A program made the translations under genes and the position numbers. From NCBI GenBank assembly GCA_945865535.1, contig CAMBDW010000003.1, positions 51,308 through 115,307 of the forward strand: a stretch of 64,000 nt of DNA, written 5' to 3'. The notes under the pieces are model-generated. The model was not told the origin of the DNA. It saw only the letters and a program-made list of their open reading frames with translations, and did no database searches. The stretch is from Chryseobacterium gleum. Its GTDB lineage: Bacteria; Bacteroidota; Bacteroidia; Flavobacteriales; BACL11. This document shows, piece by piece, positions 9,209-18,787 of this stretch (positions are counted from its first letter, which is position 1; every line of letters begins with the position of its first letter).

Positions 9209-12200
9209 TTATAATGGTATTAAAATAGCTATTTACTTTCTTTTTATAAAAAGGAGTAAGCTGGACAGGGGTAGTTTTTAGGAGCTCTTCTTGTGCCTTT
9301 TTTTGTTGTTGATATTCCAAAAATTCTGGGCTCATATTCTCCGGTTCAAATTCCCATTCAGTAGACTTTCTTTTATCATCTTTATCCTGTTCTCTATCTG
9401 CATTTTCAGCCTCCAAAAGTCGGGTTAAAATATCTTCTTGTCGATTAATTGTTTCTTGAGTTATTCGATTATTAATGATATCCCTTTCGTTTTCTTCCAT
9501 ATCTTCAAGGATTTTATCAATTTTACCCTTCTCTCCATTTTCCCCCATTTCATCTCTCAGTTCCATTAATTGTTTACGGATTTGTGCTTGTTCTTTTGCT
9601 AAATTCATCAATTCTTTTGATTGCTTTTCGCCTTGTTTTTTGCCTTTTTCATTTTTTCCATTTTTTCCCTCTTTCATTTTTTCATTGAGTTTTTTCTGTG
9701 CTTTTTTTAGTTCAGACATAGAGGGCTTAGTGCAATTAGGATTTGGCTTACTCAAATTGTTTGGTTTATTACATTGCGATGGAGGCATGTCTAGCTGCTT
9801 TTGCATTTGTTCAAGAATCTCAGATAATAATAATGCAAGGTTATTAGTAGCGGTCATAACCAGTTGCTGCCTTTGTGTTGCCCTATTTATATCCCTTGCT
9901 TCTAAATCATCTGTTGCTTTTTGCATATTAGATTTAATAGATGCAATTTCTTGATTGATAGTTGCTTGTATCTCAATCACCCTTTTACTAAGAGCAAATA
10001 AAGAGTCTTCAATAATTTTACTGTCATCAGAGAGTTTGTTTTGTTGCTGTATAATTTTTACAAATTCTGGGCTATTTCTAGGCGTATTATTTACACGACC
10101 CATCAAATCTTCTTGATCAAAAGATAGGGTAATTAAGTTTTCCAATATTTTACGCAAAGTTTCCATATCTTCTATAGGCTTATCTCCCCCAGATGATTGC
10201 TGCATGCTTTGCAATTTTTGTTCTAATTGCTTCATTTCATCTATTGCACTTTGTTGTGATTTTGCAGATTTCTTTTTCATCCCCTTTTCTAAAGCATCTT
10301 TACTCTCTTGCATATTTTGTTTAATATCTTTTTCTAATTCCTGAGTTTTAGGCAGCTCATTTTTATTTTCCAATTCCATATTTTTTTGCCTTAGATCTTC
10401 AAGATCTTTTTTTAACTCATCCATCTTTTTATTAAGCTCTTCTTGCTTTTTTGTAAGCTCATTAGCATCTAAATTTCCCTCTTCAGTTTCCTTTTTTAAA
10501 TTTTGTTGTTGCTGATTTAATTCCGCAATTTTATCTAATACCTCTTCTACTTTTTGTTCAAATTCTAATTGTTTAAAGAGCTCTAATTCTCTATCTAATT
10601 CTTTTTCTAAATCGGTATTTTCTTTATCAAGTTTTTCTAATAATTCTTTTAATTTTTCTTTATCAGCCTCATTCATCATCTGCTCCATTTCTTGTAGCAA
10701 TTTTTTCATCTCTTCATCCAAGACTTTGTTCATCAACTCTTCTAATTGTTTTTGTTTTTCAAGAATTGAAGAATTTAATTTCTCCTGATTTTTTAAATTT
10801 TCAGAATTTCTTTTTTGAGTATCCTTAATTTGTTTTTCTAGCTCTTTTTGTTTTTTAAGGATCTCTTTTGCTTTTTGTTTTTCTTCCCATCCTATTTCTT
10901 TTTTCTCTAGAATTTTTTTATTTAGCTTCTCTATTTCCTTCTGAAGTTCTTCAGCTAATAATATGGATTTATTGAGTCCGCTTTTGGTTTTTTCATTTTC
11001 AAGATCCTTCTTTTCAATCAATTCATCAGTGCTTGGCTCTTTGTAAGTGAATGTGCCACTTTTTGTAAATTTAGATCCATTTACCCCATCATTATCCCAA
11101 ACTTTAAAGTAGTAATTTACTTCTTTTCCATGATCAATATTTAGGTCTTCAAAATTAGTAGCATGAAAGAATTGCTCTAAATTTTTTCTTTGAATAGTAA
11201 TTTCTTCAACTGAAGTAATCACTTTTTCATTAGAAGTGTAGGAGTAAATAAATTCTAGTTTATTAAGAAGATAATCATCTTCAATAATTCCACTAAAGCG
11301 ATACTTGTTATTAATGGTATCGTAAGATTGAGCTAAATTTATTTTTGGGAATTCATCTGGGATAACAGTAATAAAATAAGTGAGTGTATCGCGTAAATTA
11401 TTAGCGTTTGAACTGATAATAGAATAGCTGGAAGCTTTAAAAATTTGCTGTTTTATGTTAAGCTGATTTTTAGTTGATTCTTTAATCAGCTTATCTCCCA
11501 TTATAAACGAGCAATTATCAGTATTTTCTAATTGAATATCCCAGCTTATCAAACTTCCTTCACTAACAATAAGATCGCCATTGTTTTCAATGTCTTCTCT
11601 TTTTTTACTTGTGTGTTTTGGGTGTGAGATACTGATTGCCATATTTACAACTTTTGGCTGGGCTAAGGATTTTATAGTGTAGATTTTACTAAGATAGCCA
11701 CCGCCAGAAAATTGGAAATCTACATCAGTATGAATTCGTGAAAATGAATAATCAAATTCATTATTTCCTAAGCTATTCAGCTTAAAAGTGTTTTGACCCC
11801 ATTTAATAAACACCTCATTTGGAATTTCATTTCCTTCAACTTTTATTTTCAACAAGAAATCATCAAACTGTTTACAGCTTAAATTTTCATTTAGTATTAC
11901 ATAATTAAAAGGAGCTTTCGGCTCAAAAAAAGTATTGTGTTTTAGTATTCTTGCCGAACTTTCAGTAAGGATGTAATCTTTACCAGAAATAATAAAAAGT
12001 AGGATAATACTAATAGGTATTCCCGCCCATTTTAGATGTTTCTTATTTACAGAAAAGTCGATTGCATTTTTAAAAGAAAATGGAGATATTTTTTCGATTT
12101 TTTGATTTATACTTGCTGTAATTAATGCGTTATCTTCATCCGATACTTCAGATAGTTCTAGTACATTAAGTAATTTATCATCAATCTCAGGGAAGTGCTT

Positions 12201-12500
12201 GCCAATAATTTTGGAGGCGTCTTTGTAATTAAGAGTTTTGCCAATTTTAAATAAATGCAGTAGCGGAATTACAAGTAATTTACCAAAAACGATAAGGTTT
12301 AGTAAGATGTAGGTCCAAAACAAAAAAGTACGCCCCCCCACACCAAATGATGATAAAAATTCCACAACTGCGAAAAATAAAAAGAAAATTAATAGAATAG
12401 AAATAACATAAATCACCCCCTTAATCAGTTGATTTTGGTAGTACTTTTTGATAAACTCATTTAGTTTCTCAAATAGTTGATTTGTATTGTCCTTACTCAT
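9201..12500 (-). CDS. DUF4175 family large membrane-anchored coiled-coil protein
   Basis: The 1099-residue protein has two N-terminal membrane segments (about 25-48 and 58-80) and a third at about 155-170. A beta-rich region of about 300 residues follows, then a very long Glu/Lys/Gln-rich coiled coil at roughly 490-800 and a charged C-terminal part. This is the DUF4175 architecture, which is restricted largely to Bacteroidota and has no established function. It is first in a four-gene overlapping unit with ybeY and mnmG. The strongly biased coiled-coil coding region creates antisense open frames that look like shadows. A leaderless-type promoter lies 5 nt upstream. Confidence 0.85.
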   Translation of the reverse strand: MSKDNTNQLFEKLNEFIKKYYQNQLIKGVIYVISILLIFFLFFAVVEFLSSFGVGGRTFLFWTYILLNLIVFGKLLVIPLLHLFKIGKTLNYKDASKIIGKHFPEIDDKLLNVLELSEVSDEDNALITASINQKIEKISPFSFKNAIDFSVNKKHLKWAGIPISIILLFIISGKDYILTESSARILKHNTFFEPKAPFNYVILNENLSCKQFDDFLLKIKVEGNEIPNEVFIKWGQNTFKLNSLGNNEFDYSFSRIHTDVDFQFSGGGYLSKIYTIKSLAQPKVVNMAISISHPKHTSKKREDIENNGDLIVSEGSLISWDIQLENTDNCSFIMGDKLIKESTKNQLNIKQQIFKASSYSIISSNANNLRDTLTYFITVIPDEFPKINLAQSYDTINNKYRFSGIIEDDYLLNKLEFIYSYTSNEKVITSVEEITIQRKNLEQFFHATNFEDLNIDHGKEVNYYFKVWDNDGVNGSKFTKSGTFTYKEPSTDELIEKKDLENEKTKSGLNKSILLAEELQKEIEKLNKKILEKKEIGWEEKQKAKEILKKQKELEKQIKDTQKRNSENLKNQEKLNSSILEKQKQLEELMNKVLDEEMKKLLQEMEQMMNEADKEKLKELLEKLDKENTDLEKELDRELELFKQLEFEQKVEEVLDKIAELNQQQQNLKKETEEGNLDANELTKKQEELNKKMDELKKDLEDLRQKNMELENKNELPKTQELEKDIKQNMQESKDALEKGMKKKSAKSQQSAIDEMKQLEQKLQSMQQSSGGDKPIEDMETLRKILENLITLSFDQEDLMGRVNNTPRNSPEFVKIIQQQNKLSDDSKIIEDSLFALSKRVIEIQATINQEIASIKSNMQKATDDLEARDINRATQRQQLVMTATNNLALLLSEILEQMQKQLDMPPSQCNKPNNLSKPNPNCTKPSMSELKKAQKKLNEKMKEGKNGKNEKGKKQGEKQSKELMNLAKEQAQIRKQLMELRDEMGENGEKGKIDKILEDMEENERDIINNRITQETINRQEDILTRLLEAENADREQDKDDKRKSTEWEFEPENMSPEFLEYQQQKKAQEELLKTTPVQLTPFYKKKVNSYFNTIIND

Positions 12501-12505
12501 GATTG

Positions 12506-12513
12506 CAAAAATA
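12506..12513 (-). promoter_or_regulatory. -7 promoter element (TATTTTTG)
   Basis: TAnnTTTG match on the minus strand, 5 nt before the DUF4175 ATG at 12500; probably drives the DUF4175-ybeY-mnmG-methyltransferase unit with almost no 5' leader. Confidence 0.5.
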
Positions 12514-12582
12514 CAATTTTAATAAGCTTCAGAAAAGAGTTATTAGAGAAAGCGTATCTTAGCGGCCCAAAATTTATATAAG

Positions 12583-14106
12583 ATGTCACAAGTAAGAGTA
12601 AGATTTGCCCCAAGCCCTACAGGACCACTACATATAGGCGGAGTGAGAACGGCACTTTACAACTATCTTTTTGCTAGAAATAAAGGAGGAAAAATGATTT
12701 TACGGATTGAAGATACCGATCAAGCCAGATTTGTAGAAGGGGCAGAAGAGTACTTAATTAAATCTCTTAAATGGTGCGGTATTGAATTGGATGAATCGGT
12801 GGTTGATGGAGGAGATTACGGACCTTATAAGCAATCAGAAAGAAAAGCAATATACCAGCCTTATGCAGAGCAATTAGTAAAAGATGGATTTGCCTATTAT
12901 GCTTTTGATACAACTGAAGAGCTCACTGCTATGCGAGAGAGAATGCAAGCGGCAGGCATTCCTTCACCACAATACAATGCTATTACTCGTACTACAATGC
13001 AAAATTCTTTAGCTCTTTCAGAAGATGAAGTTAATAAAAGAATGGAGTCGGGAGATCCTTATGTTATTCGTATAAAAGTGCCGAGAAATGAAGATGTAAA
13101 ACTAAATGATATTATTAGAGGCTGGGTAGTAGTAAATACTAATAATATGGACGATAAAGTTCTGTTTAAATCGGACGGAATGCCAACTTATCATTTGGCA
13201 AATGTGGTAGATGATTATTTAATGAAAATTTCTCATGTTATTAGAGGAGAGGAGTGGCTGCCTTCTGCACCAACACATGTTTTATTGTATAAATATTTAG
13301 GTTGGGAAGAAAAAATGCCCGAATTTGCTCATTTGCCATTAATTCTAAAGCCAGATGGAAACGGAAAATTGAGTAAGCGAGATGGAGATAGATTAGGATT
13401 TCCAGTTTTCCCAATTGAGTGGAAAAATCCTGAAACAGGAGATATTAGTGATGGATACAAAGAAAGTGGATATGTTCCTGGAGCATTTATCAATATGTTA
13501 GCTTTTTTAGGATGGAATCCAGGCACTACTCAAGAAATTTTTTCTATGCAAGAATTGATAGACGCTTTCTCTTTGGAAAGAGTAGGAAAATCAGGAGCAA
13601 AGTTCGATTTTGACAAAACAAAATGGTTCAATCAGCAATACTTACGAGTAAAATCTAAAGAAGAGTTAGCACAAGAGCTGCAGCTTATCCTTAAAGAAAA
13701 TGGGGTAGCTGCAGAAGATAATTTTGTGGCGACTGTTTGCGAACAATTAAAAGAAAGGGCGACTTTTGTAAAAGATATGTGGGAAGAAGGAAAATATTAT
13801 TTTTCTGCACCAACTACTTATGATGAAAAAACAATCCAAGCTAAATGGCAAGAAGATACATCAAAACATCTGGCAGAATTAAAAAGTAGGCTAGAGGATG
13901 TTTCTGATTTTACATCTGAAAATATTGAAAAAGCATTTAAATTATATTTAGAAGAAAATGAATTAGAAATGAGTAAATTGCTTCCGGCATTTAGACTTTC
14001 ATTAACAGGACTTGGAATGGGGCCATCATTATTTAATATTGCAGCACTTATTGGAAAAGAAGAAACAATTTCAAGAATTGCAACTGCCCTTAATACAATA
14101 AAATAA
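12583..14106 (+). CDS. gltX: Glutamyl-tRNA synthetase
   Basis: This enzyme charges tRNA-Glu with glutamate. The 507-residue class I synthetase shows the HIGH motif in the form PSPTGPLHIGG (about 9-19). It also has the YLFARNKGGKMILRIEDTD segment, the GEEWLPSAPTHVLLY segment and the KMSKS motif as KLSKRDGD. Length is normal. Its stop codon shares one base with the folB start (TAATG), so the two are translationally coupled. A weak -7-like TATCTTAG lies about 25 nt upstream. Confidence 0.97.
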   Translation: MSQVRVRFAPSPTGPLHIGGVRTALYNYLFARNKGGKMILRIEDTDQARFVEGAEEYLIKSLKWCGIELDESVVDGGDYGPYKQSERKAIYQPYAEQLVKDGFAYYAFDTTEELTAMRERMQAAGIPSPQYNAITRTTMQNSLALSEDEVNKRMESGDPYVIRIKVPRNEDVKLNDIIRGWVVVNTNNMDDKVLFKSDGMPTYHLANVVDDYLMKISHVIRGEEWLPSAPTHVLLYKYLGWEEKMPEFAHLPLILKPDGNGKLSKRDGDRLGFPVFPIEWKNPETGDISDGYKESGYVPGAFINMLAFLGWNPGTTQEIFSMQELIDAFSLERVGKSGAKFDFDKTKWFNQQYLRVKSKEELAQELQLILKENGVAAEDNFVATVCEQLKERATFVKDMWEEGKYYFSAPTTYDEKTIQAKWQEDTSKHLAELKSRLEDVSDFTSENIEKAFKLYLEENELEMSKLLPAFRLSLTGLGMGPSLFNIAALIGKEETISRIATALNTIK

Positions 14107-14459
14107 TGGGATTAATTACTGTAGAGGGAATTAGAGTTTTTGCATACCATGGACATTTGCCAGAAGAGGCTATTTTGGGAGGACATTTTATTGTTAATGT
14201 TTGGGTTACTGCCGATACATCTGAAGTAGAAAAAACAGATGATTTAAATGATACGGTTGACTATGTAAAGATTATAGAAATTGTAAAACAAAAAATGGCA
14301 ATTAGAGCAAATATGATTGAAGTTACTGCAAAAAGAATTGTAGATGCTATTTTACCTTTACACAAAGTGCAAAAAGTAAAAGTAGAGGTGGAGAAAATTC
14401 AACCGCCAATTGATGCCACTTTCGATAAAATTTCTGTAACTACCAAAGGAGAAAATTAA
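14106..14459 (+). CDS. folB: Dihydroneopterin aldolase
   Basis: FolB converts 7,8-dihydroneopterin to 6-hydroxymethyl-dihydropterin in folate synthesis. The 117-residue protein has the family opening VEGIRVFAYHGHLPEEAILGG, with the catalytic region around Y14/H15, and the ending KVEVEKIQPPI. It overlaps the gltX stop by one base and converges on glyS, overlapping its 3' end by 4 nt. Length is typical. Confidence 0.93.
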   Translation: MGLITVEGIRVFAYHGHLPEEAILGGHFIVNVWVTADTSEVEKTDDLNDTVDYVKIIEIVKQKMAIRANMIEVTAKRIVDAILPLHKVQKVKVEVEKIQPPIDATFDKISVTTKGEN

Positions 14460-15991
14460 GCCAAATATTTTCCAATATTCACTTTTTCTGCAATAATTGT
14501 ATGTAGTTTTTCAACTGAAACTCTTTCTTGCGTCATAGTATCTCTATCCCTTAAAGTAATGGTATTATCTTCTAAAGTTTGATGATCAACCGTAATACAG
14601 AAAGGGGTTCCAATGGCATCATGCCTTCTATACCTTTTGCCGATAGAATCCTTTTCTTCATATTGGCAATTGAAATCTATTAGAAGTAACTTCATTATTT
14701 CTCTTGCTTTTTCTGGCATGCCGTCTTTTTTAGTTAAAGGCATTATTGCTGCTTTTAAGGGGGATAATATTGCAGGTATTTTAAGGACCACTCTACTTTC
14801 CCCATTTTCTAAGACTTCTTCATTAAAAGAGTTACTTAAAACAGCAAGAAACATTCTGTCCAAACCAATAGAAGTTTCTACTACATAGGGGACATAACTT
14901 TCTTCAATTTCTGGGTCAAAATATTGTAATTTTTTACCAGAATATTCTTGATGTGCTTTCAAATCAAAATCAGTCCGGGAATGAATCCCTTCCAATTCTT
15001 TAAATCCAAATGGAAACTTAAACTCAATGTCGGCAGCAGCATTGGCATAATGGGCTAAATTTTCATGGTCGTGGAAACGGTAGTTTTCCTCTCCCATACC
15101 CAGTGAGTTGTGCCATTTCATTCGGAATTCTTTCCAGTAATTGTACCATTTCATTTCTTCTCCAGGGCGAACAAAAAATTGCATTTCCATTTGTTCAAAT
15201 TCTCTCATTCTGAAAATAAACTGACGTGCAACAATTTCATTTCTAAATGCTTTGCCAATTTGAGCAATTCCAAAAGGAATCTTCATTCGGGCACTTTTCT
15301 GCACATTAAGGAAGTTTACAAAAATTCCTTGTGCTGTTTCAGGTCTTAAATACAAATCAGAAGCGGCATCAGCAGTTGCCCCTATTTGTGTTTTAAACAT
15401 CAGATTAAACTGACGAACATCCGTCCAATTATTAGTTCCTGAAACAGGGCATTTTATATCTAATTCTTCAATGAGAACTTTTACTTGTTCTAAATTTCCA
15501 CTAGCAAGAGCAGTATTCATTCTTTGATTGATCTCATCAATTTGCTTTTGCCTCTCTAGAACTCTAGCATTTGTGGTAACAAATTCCTTTCTGTTAAATG
15601 CAGGTCCAAAACGCTCAGCTGCTTTTTCGCAATCTTTCTCAATTTTCTCTTCAATTTTTGCAATATGATCTTCAATTAAAACATCTGCTCGGTATCTTTT
15701 TTTGGAATCTTTATTGTCAACTAAAGGATCGTTAAAAGCATCTACATGTCCGGAAGCCTTCCAAGTAGTAGGATGCATAAAAATAGCAGCATCTAATCCC
15801 ACAATATTTTCGTGCATATTTACCATGGACTTCCACCAATAGTTTTTGATATTATTTTTTAATTCAACCCCATTAGGGCCATAATCGTAAGCAGCTGCTA
15901 ACCCATCATAAATCTCGGAGGATTGAAATACATAACCATATTCTTTACAGTGCGCAACTACTTTTTTAAAGATTTCCTCATAATTAGCCAT
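14456..15991 (-). CDS. glyS: Glycyl-tRNA synthetase, single-chain alpha2 type
   Basis: This class II synthetase charges tRNA-Gly. At 511 residues it is the eukaryote/archaea-like homodimeric form, not the GlyQ/GlyS heterotetramer. Visible signatures are YDYGPNGVELKNNI near the N-terminus, SGTNNWTDVRQFNLMF, the motif 2 region FRNEIVARQFIFRMREFEQME, and VVETSIGLDRMFLA near motif 3. A TATTTTTG element sits only 4 nt upstream of the ATG. It is divergent from DUF3109 with 35 nt between start codons. Confidence 0.96.
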   Translation of the reverse strand: MANYEEIFKKVVAHCKEYGYVFQSSEIYDGLAAAYDYGPNGVELKNNIKNYWWKSMVNMHENIVGLDAAIFMHPTTWKASGHVDAFNDPLVDNKDSKKRYRADVLIEDHIAKIEEKIEKDCEKAAERFGPAFNRKEFVTTNARVLERQKQIDEINQRMNTALASGNLEQVKVLIEELDIKCPVSGTNNWTDVRQFNLMFKTQIGATADAASDLYLRPETAQGIFVNFLNVQKSARMKIPFGIAQIGKAFRNEIVARQFIFRMREFEQMEMQFFVRPGEEMKWYNYWKEFRMKWHNSLGMGEENYRFHDHENLAHYANAAADIEFKFPFGFKELEGIHSRTDFDLKAHQEYSGKKLQYFDPEIEESYVPYVVETSIGLDRMFLAVLSNSFNEEVLENGESRVVLKIPAILSPLKAAIMPLTKKDGMPEKAREIMKLLLIDFNCQYEEKDSIGKRYRRHDAIGTPFCITVDHQTLEDNTITLRDRDTMTQERVSVEKLHTIIAEKVNIGKYLA

Positions 15992-15995
15992 AGGG

Positions 15996-16003
15996 CAAAA
16001 ATA
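15996..16003 (-). promoter_or_regulatory. -7 promoter element for glyS (TATTTTTG)
   Basis: TAnnTTTG match on the minus strand, 4 nt before the glyS ATG; faces a second -7 element at 16015-16022 for the divergent gene. Confidence 0.55.
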
Positions 16004-16014
16004 GTAATTTATTG

Positions 16015-16022
16015 TAGTTTTG
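16015..16022 (+). promoter_or_regulatory. -7 promoter element for DUF3109 gene (TAGTTTTG)
   Basis: TAnnTTTG match 4 nt before the ATG at 16027, so the message is probably leaderless. Confidence 0.5.
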
Positions 16023-16026
16023 CTTT

Positions 16027-16590
16027 ATGATTCAAGTACAGGATAAAATTATTTCTTCAGACATTTTTGAAAAACAGTTTGTATGCGATTTAAATGCATG
16101 CAAAGGAGCTTGTTGTGTAGAGGGCGATTCTGGAGCTCCACTACTTAAAGAGGAAAAAAATATATTGGAGGATATTTACCATAAGGTAAAACCCTATATG
16201 AGAAAAGAAGGAATAACCGCAATAGAAAACCAGGGCGTTGGAGTCTATGATTCTGATGGTGATTTAACCACTCCCCTTGTAAATAATGGTGAATGTGCTT
16301 TTGTAACTTATGAAAATGGAATTTCAAAATGTACCATTGAAAAAGCCTATTTAGATGGAAAAATTGATTTTAGAAAACCTATTTCTTGTCATTTATTTCC
16401 TATAAGAATAAAAGAATATCGCGATTTTGATGCCCTTAACTATGAAGAAATAAAAATTTGCAAATCAGCATGTGAATGTGGGGAAAAATTAAAAGTTCCT
16501 GTTTATGCCTTTTTAAAAGCACCACTTATCCGTAAATATGGAGAAGTTTGGTATAAAGAATTGTTAGAGGCTGCTAAATTGTTAGGCTAG
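16027..16590 (+). CDS. DUF3109 family cysteine-cluster protein
   Basis: The 187-residue protein carries a YkgJ-like set of cysteines: [17 protein letters not shown] near the N-terminus, CAF and CTIEKA in the middle, and SCHLFPIRI and [10 protein letters not shown] towards the end. Such clusters probably bind zinc or an iron-sulfur centre. DUF3109 proteins are common in Bacteroidota and their function is not established. It is divergent from glyS and overlaps the 3' end of the convergent DUF3817 gene by 9 nt. Confidence 0.85.
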   Translation: MIQVQDKIISSDIFEKQFVCDLNACKGACCVEGDSGAPLLKEEKNILEDIYHKVKPYMRKEGITAIENQGVGVYDSDGDLTTPLVNNGECAFVTYENGISKCTIEKAYLDGKIDFRKPISCHLFPIRIKEYRDFDALNYEEIKICKSACECGEKLKVPVYAFLKAPLIRKYGEVWYKELLEAAKLLG

Positions 16591-16863
16591 GGGTTTTAAA
16601 TATTTCCAATCTACATAAAAAGTTCCAAAGGGAAGGATAGAAGCGAGTAGTACAATTCCAAAATCTTTTACCCCCCATTTTTTATCCTCTTTTATCAAAT
16701 AAGCTAAAAAAATATAGGCTACAAAAAGCAAGCCATGTGGCATACCTAGTAATTTTACATATTGCTCATCTCCACCCCAATATTTTAAAGGAACAGCAAT
16801 AAAAAGAAGGAGTATGTAAGATACTCCCTCTAATAATGCAATGATTCTAAATAAATTTTGCAT
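16582..16863 (-). CDS. DUF3817 small membrane protein
   Basis: This 93-residue protein has three hydrophobic segments (about 4-24, 40-58 and 67-84). It carries the DUF3817 pattern: [16 protein letters not shown], then [18 protein letters not shown] and a late DWKYL. Function of the family is unknown; it is an inner-membrane protein. It lies 2 nt downstream of the acyl-CoA dehydrogenase stop, so it is probably co-transcribed with it. Confidence 0.85.
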   Translation of the reverse strand: MQNLFRIIALLEGVSYILLLFIAVPLKYWGGDEQYVKLLGMPHGLLFVAYIFLAYLIKEDKKWGVKDFGIVLLASILPFGTFYVDWKYLKPLA

Positions 16864-16865
16864 TT

Positions 16866-18044
16866 CTATTGAAATGCATTTTCTCCAGTAATATCCAATC
16901 CTGTAATTAGTAAGTGAATATCATGAGTCCCTTCATAAGTAATTACAGATTCTAAGTTCATCATATGTCTCATAATAGAATATTCTCCTGTAATTCCCAT
17001 TGCTCCTAAAACTTGCCTTGCTTCACGAGCAATTTTTAAGGCCATATCTACATTATTTCGCTTGCACATAGAAATTTGGGCAGTAGTCGCTCTCCCTTCA
17101 TTTCTGAGGACACCTAATCTCCAAGTTAAAAATTGAGCTTTTGTAATTTCCGTAATCATTTCTGCCAATTTTTTCTGTTGTAATTGGAAGGCAGCAATTG
17201 GTTTGCCAAATTGAATTCTTTCTTTGGCATATCTCAAGGCAGTATCATAACAGTCCATAGCAGTGCCTATTGTCCCCCACGCAATGCCGTATCTGGCAGA
17301 GTCCAAACAACCAAGCGGAGCTCCCAAGCCATCTTTATTAGGCAAGATATTTTCTTTAGGAATTTTCACATTATCAAAAACCAATTCTCCAGTTGCTGAA
17401 GCTCTTAAACTCCATTTGTTATGGGTTTCTGGAGTAGAAAACCCCTCCATTCCTCTTTCTACAATTACACCTTTGATTCTACCTTCTTCATTTTTTGCCC
17501 AAACTACAGCAATATCAGCAAATGGAGAATTTGAGATCCACATTTTAGCTCCATTTAAAAGATAATAATCTCCCATATCTTTAATATTAGTAGTCATCCC
17601 ACCAGGATTTGATCCGTGATCTGGTTCAGTGAGCCCAAAACAACCCATAAATTCTCCAGTAGCTAATTTTGGTAAAAATCTCAATTTTTGCTCTTCATTT
17701 CCATATTTCCAAATCGGGTACATTACAAGTGATGTCTGAACAGATGCGGTTGATCTAACCCCGCTATCTCCTCTCTCCAATTCTTGCATTATAAGTCCAT
17801 ACGAAATTTGGTCTAGTCCAGAACCTCCATATTTTGCAGGAATGTATGGCCCAAAAGCCCCAATTTCACCCAATCCTTTTATAATTTGTTTTGGAAATTC
17901 TGCTTTTTGACAAGCATCTTCTATTATTGGAGAAACCTCTCTTTTCACCCACTCTCTGGCAGCATCCCTAATCAATTTATGTTCCTCAGTTAGAAGTTCG
18001 TCCATCAGGAAATAATCGGGGGCTTGGTATAAATCTTGCAGCAT
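16866..18044 (-). CDS. Acyl-CoA dehydrogenase, glutaryl-CoA dehydrogenase-like
   Basis: The 392-residue flavoprotein matches the glutaryl-CoA dehydrogenase branch of acyl-CoA dehydrogenases. Signatures are PAKYGGSGLDQISYGLIMQE, GCFGLTEPDHGSNPGGM, WISNSPFADIAVVWAK and the catalytic base E371 in YEGTHDIHLL. GCDH oxidises and decarboxylates glutaryl-CoA to crotonyl-CoA at the end of lysine and mammalian-style tryptophan catabolism. This is suggestive given the kynurenine operon in the same window, but the link is inference. DUF3817 follows directly. A TACTTTTG element lies 22 nt upstream. Confidence 0.88.
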   Translation of the reverse strand: MLQDLYQAPDYFLMDELLTEEHKLIRDAAREWVKREVSPIIEDACQKAEFPKQIIKGLGEIGAFGPYIPAKYGGSGLDQISYGLIMQELERGDSGVRSTASVQTSLVMYPIWKYGNEEQKLRFLPKLATGEFMGCFGLTEPDHGSNPGGMTTNIKDMGDYYLLNGAKMWISNSPFADIAVVWAKNEEGRIKGVIVERGMEGFSTPETHNKWSLRASATGELVFDNVKIPKENILPNKDGLGAPLGCLDSARYGIAWGTIGTAMDCYDTALRYAKERIQFGKPIAAFQLQQKKLAEMITEITKAQFLTWRLGVLRNEGRATTAQISMCKRNNVDMALKIAREARQVLGAMGITGEYSIMRHMMNLESVITYEGTHDIHLLITGLDITGENAFQ

Positions 18045-18066
18045 AATATTCTTAATTTTTTTTTGA

Positions 18067-18074
18067 CAAAAGTA
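18067..18074 (-). promoter_or_regulatory. -7 promoter element (TACTTTTG)
   Basis: TAnnTTTG match on the minus strand, 22 nt before the acyl-CoA dehydrogenase ATG. Confidence 0.45.
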
Positions 18075-18107
18075 ATTTTTTTAAACGAAAAATGATATCC
18101 TAAACTA

Positions 18108-18115
18108 TATCTTTG
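18108..18115 (+). promoter_or_regulatory. -7 promoter element (TATCTTTG)
   Basis: TAnnTTTG match 16 nt before the DUF4271 ATG at 18132; divergent to the acyl-CoA dehydrogenase promoter. Confidence 0.5.
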
Positions 18116-18131
18116 TGACAATAAAAAAGAA

Positions 18132-18773
18132 ATGCTAGCATTAACCAATATAAGCTATAATCAAGATGCATTTTTTATTTTAGTACTCTTGTCATTTTTG
18201 CTCATTGCCCTAATAAAGGGGATGTACTGGAAACATGCAAAATTGTTTTTTATGGGCGTATTTGCTCAAAGATATGCCAATCAATACTTAAGAGAAGAAA
18301 ATGCATTTACAGAAAGGGTCAATTTTCTCACATTTTTATTAATGGCCATAAATTTCACATTGATAATTACAAAATTTCAAGCAGTAATTGATTTGTGGAA
18401 AATCGTTTCAGTATTTTTTTTAGTCTTGCTATTTTTTTTGCTTAAGCTAATTCTTATCAAGCTTTTGGGATTCTTTTTTAAAGTCAAGGATCTGGCCAAG
18501 TTAGCTATATTTTTTTCTTTGCTATTTGATAAAACCCTTGGCTTTGTATTGTTCCCTTTAGTGGTAGTTATTTATTTTTTCAGCATTGATATATCCTCTA
18601 CCATGTTAATGATTTCGTTGGGCCTTTTTATGATTCTTTTTATTTTAAAGCTATTTTGGCTTTGGAAAATAGGCACGAACTCATTCGGACTTCCTCAGGT
18701 TTATATTTTTTTATATCTTTGCTCCATTGAAATTTTCCCTCTTCTTTTACTAGTAAAGGGGATTTTTTATTAA
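18132..18773 (+). CDS. DUF4271 integral membrane protein
   Basis: The 213-residue protein is almost entirely hydrophobic, with about six predicted membrane helices broken by short loops, including FAQRYANQYLREENAFTERVN after the first helix. That loop and the position immediately before hemD fit the Bacteroidota DUF4271 family, whose function is unknown. The hemD start follows after 14 nt, so the two probably form an operon. Confidence 0.8.
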   Translation: MLALTNISYNQDAFFILVLLSFLLIALIKGMYWKHAKLFFMGVFAQRYANQYLREENAFTERVNFLTFLLMAINFTLIITKFQAVIDLWKIVSVFFLVLLFFLLKLILIKLLGFFFKVKDLAKLAIFFSLLFDKTLGFVLFPLVVVIYFFSIDISSTMLMISLGLFMILFILKLFWLWKIGTNSFGLPQVYIFLYLCSIEIFPLLLLVKGIFY

Positions 18774-18787
18774 AATAGGACAAAGAA

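Noticed and set aside
9475..9954. Long open frame on the plus strand opposite DUF4175
   Set aside because: It is Ser/Phe/Leu-rich low-complexity sequence produced by the antisense of a Glu/Lys coiled coil, with no promoter or family features.
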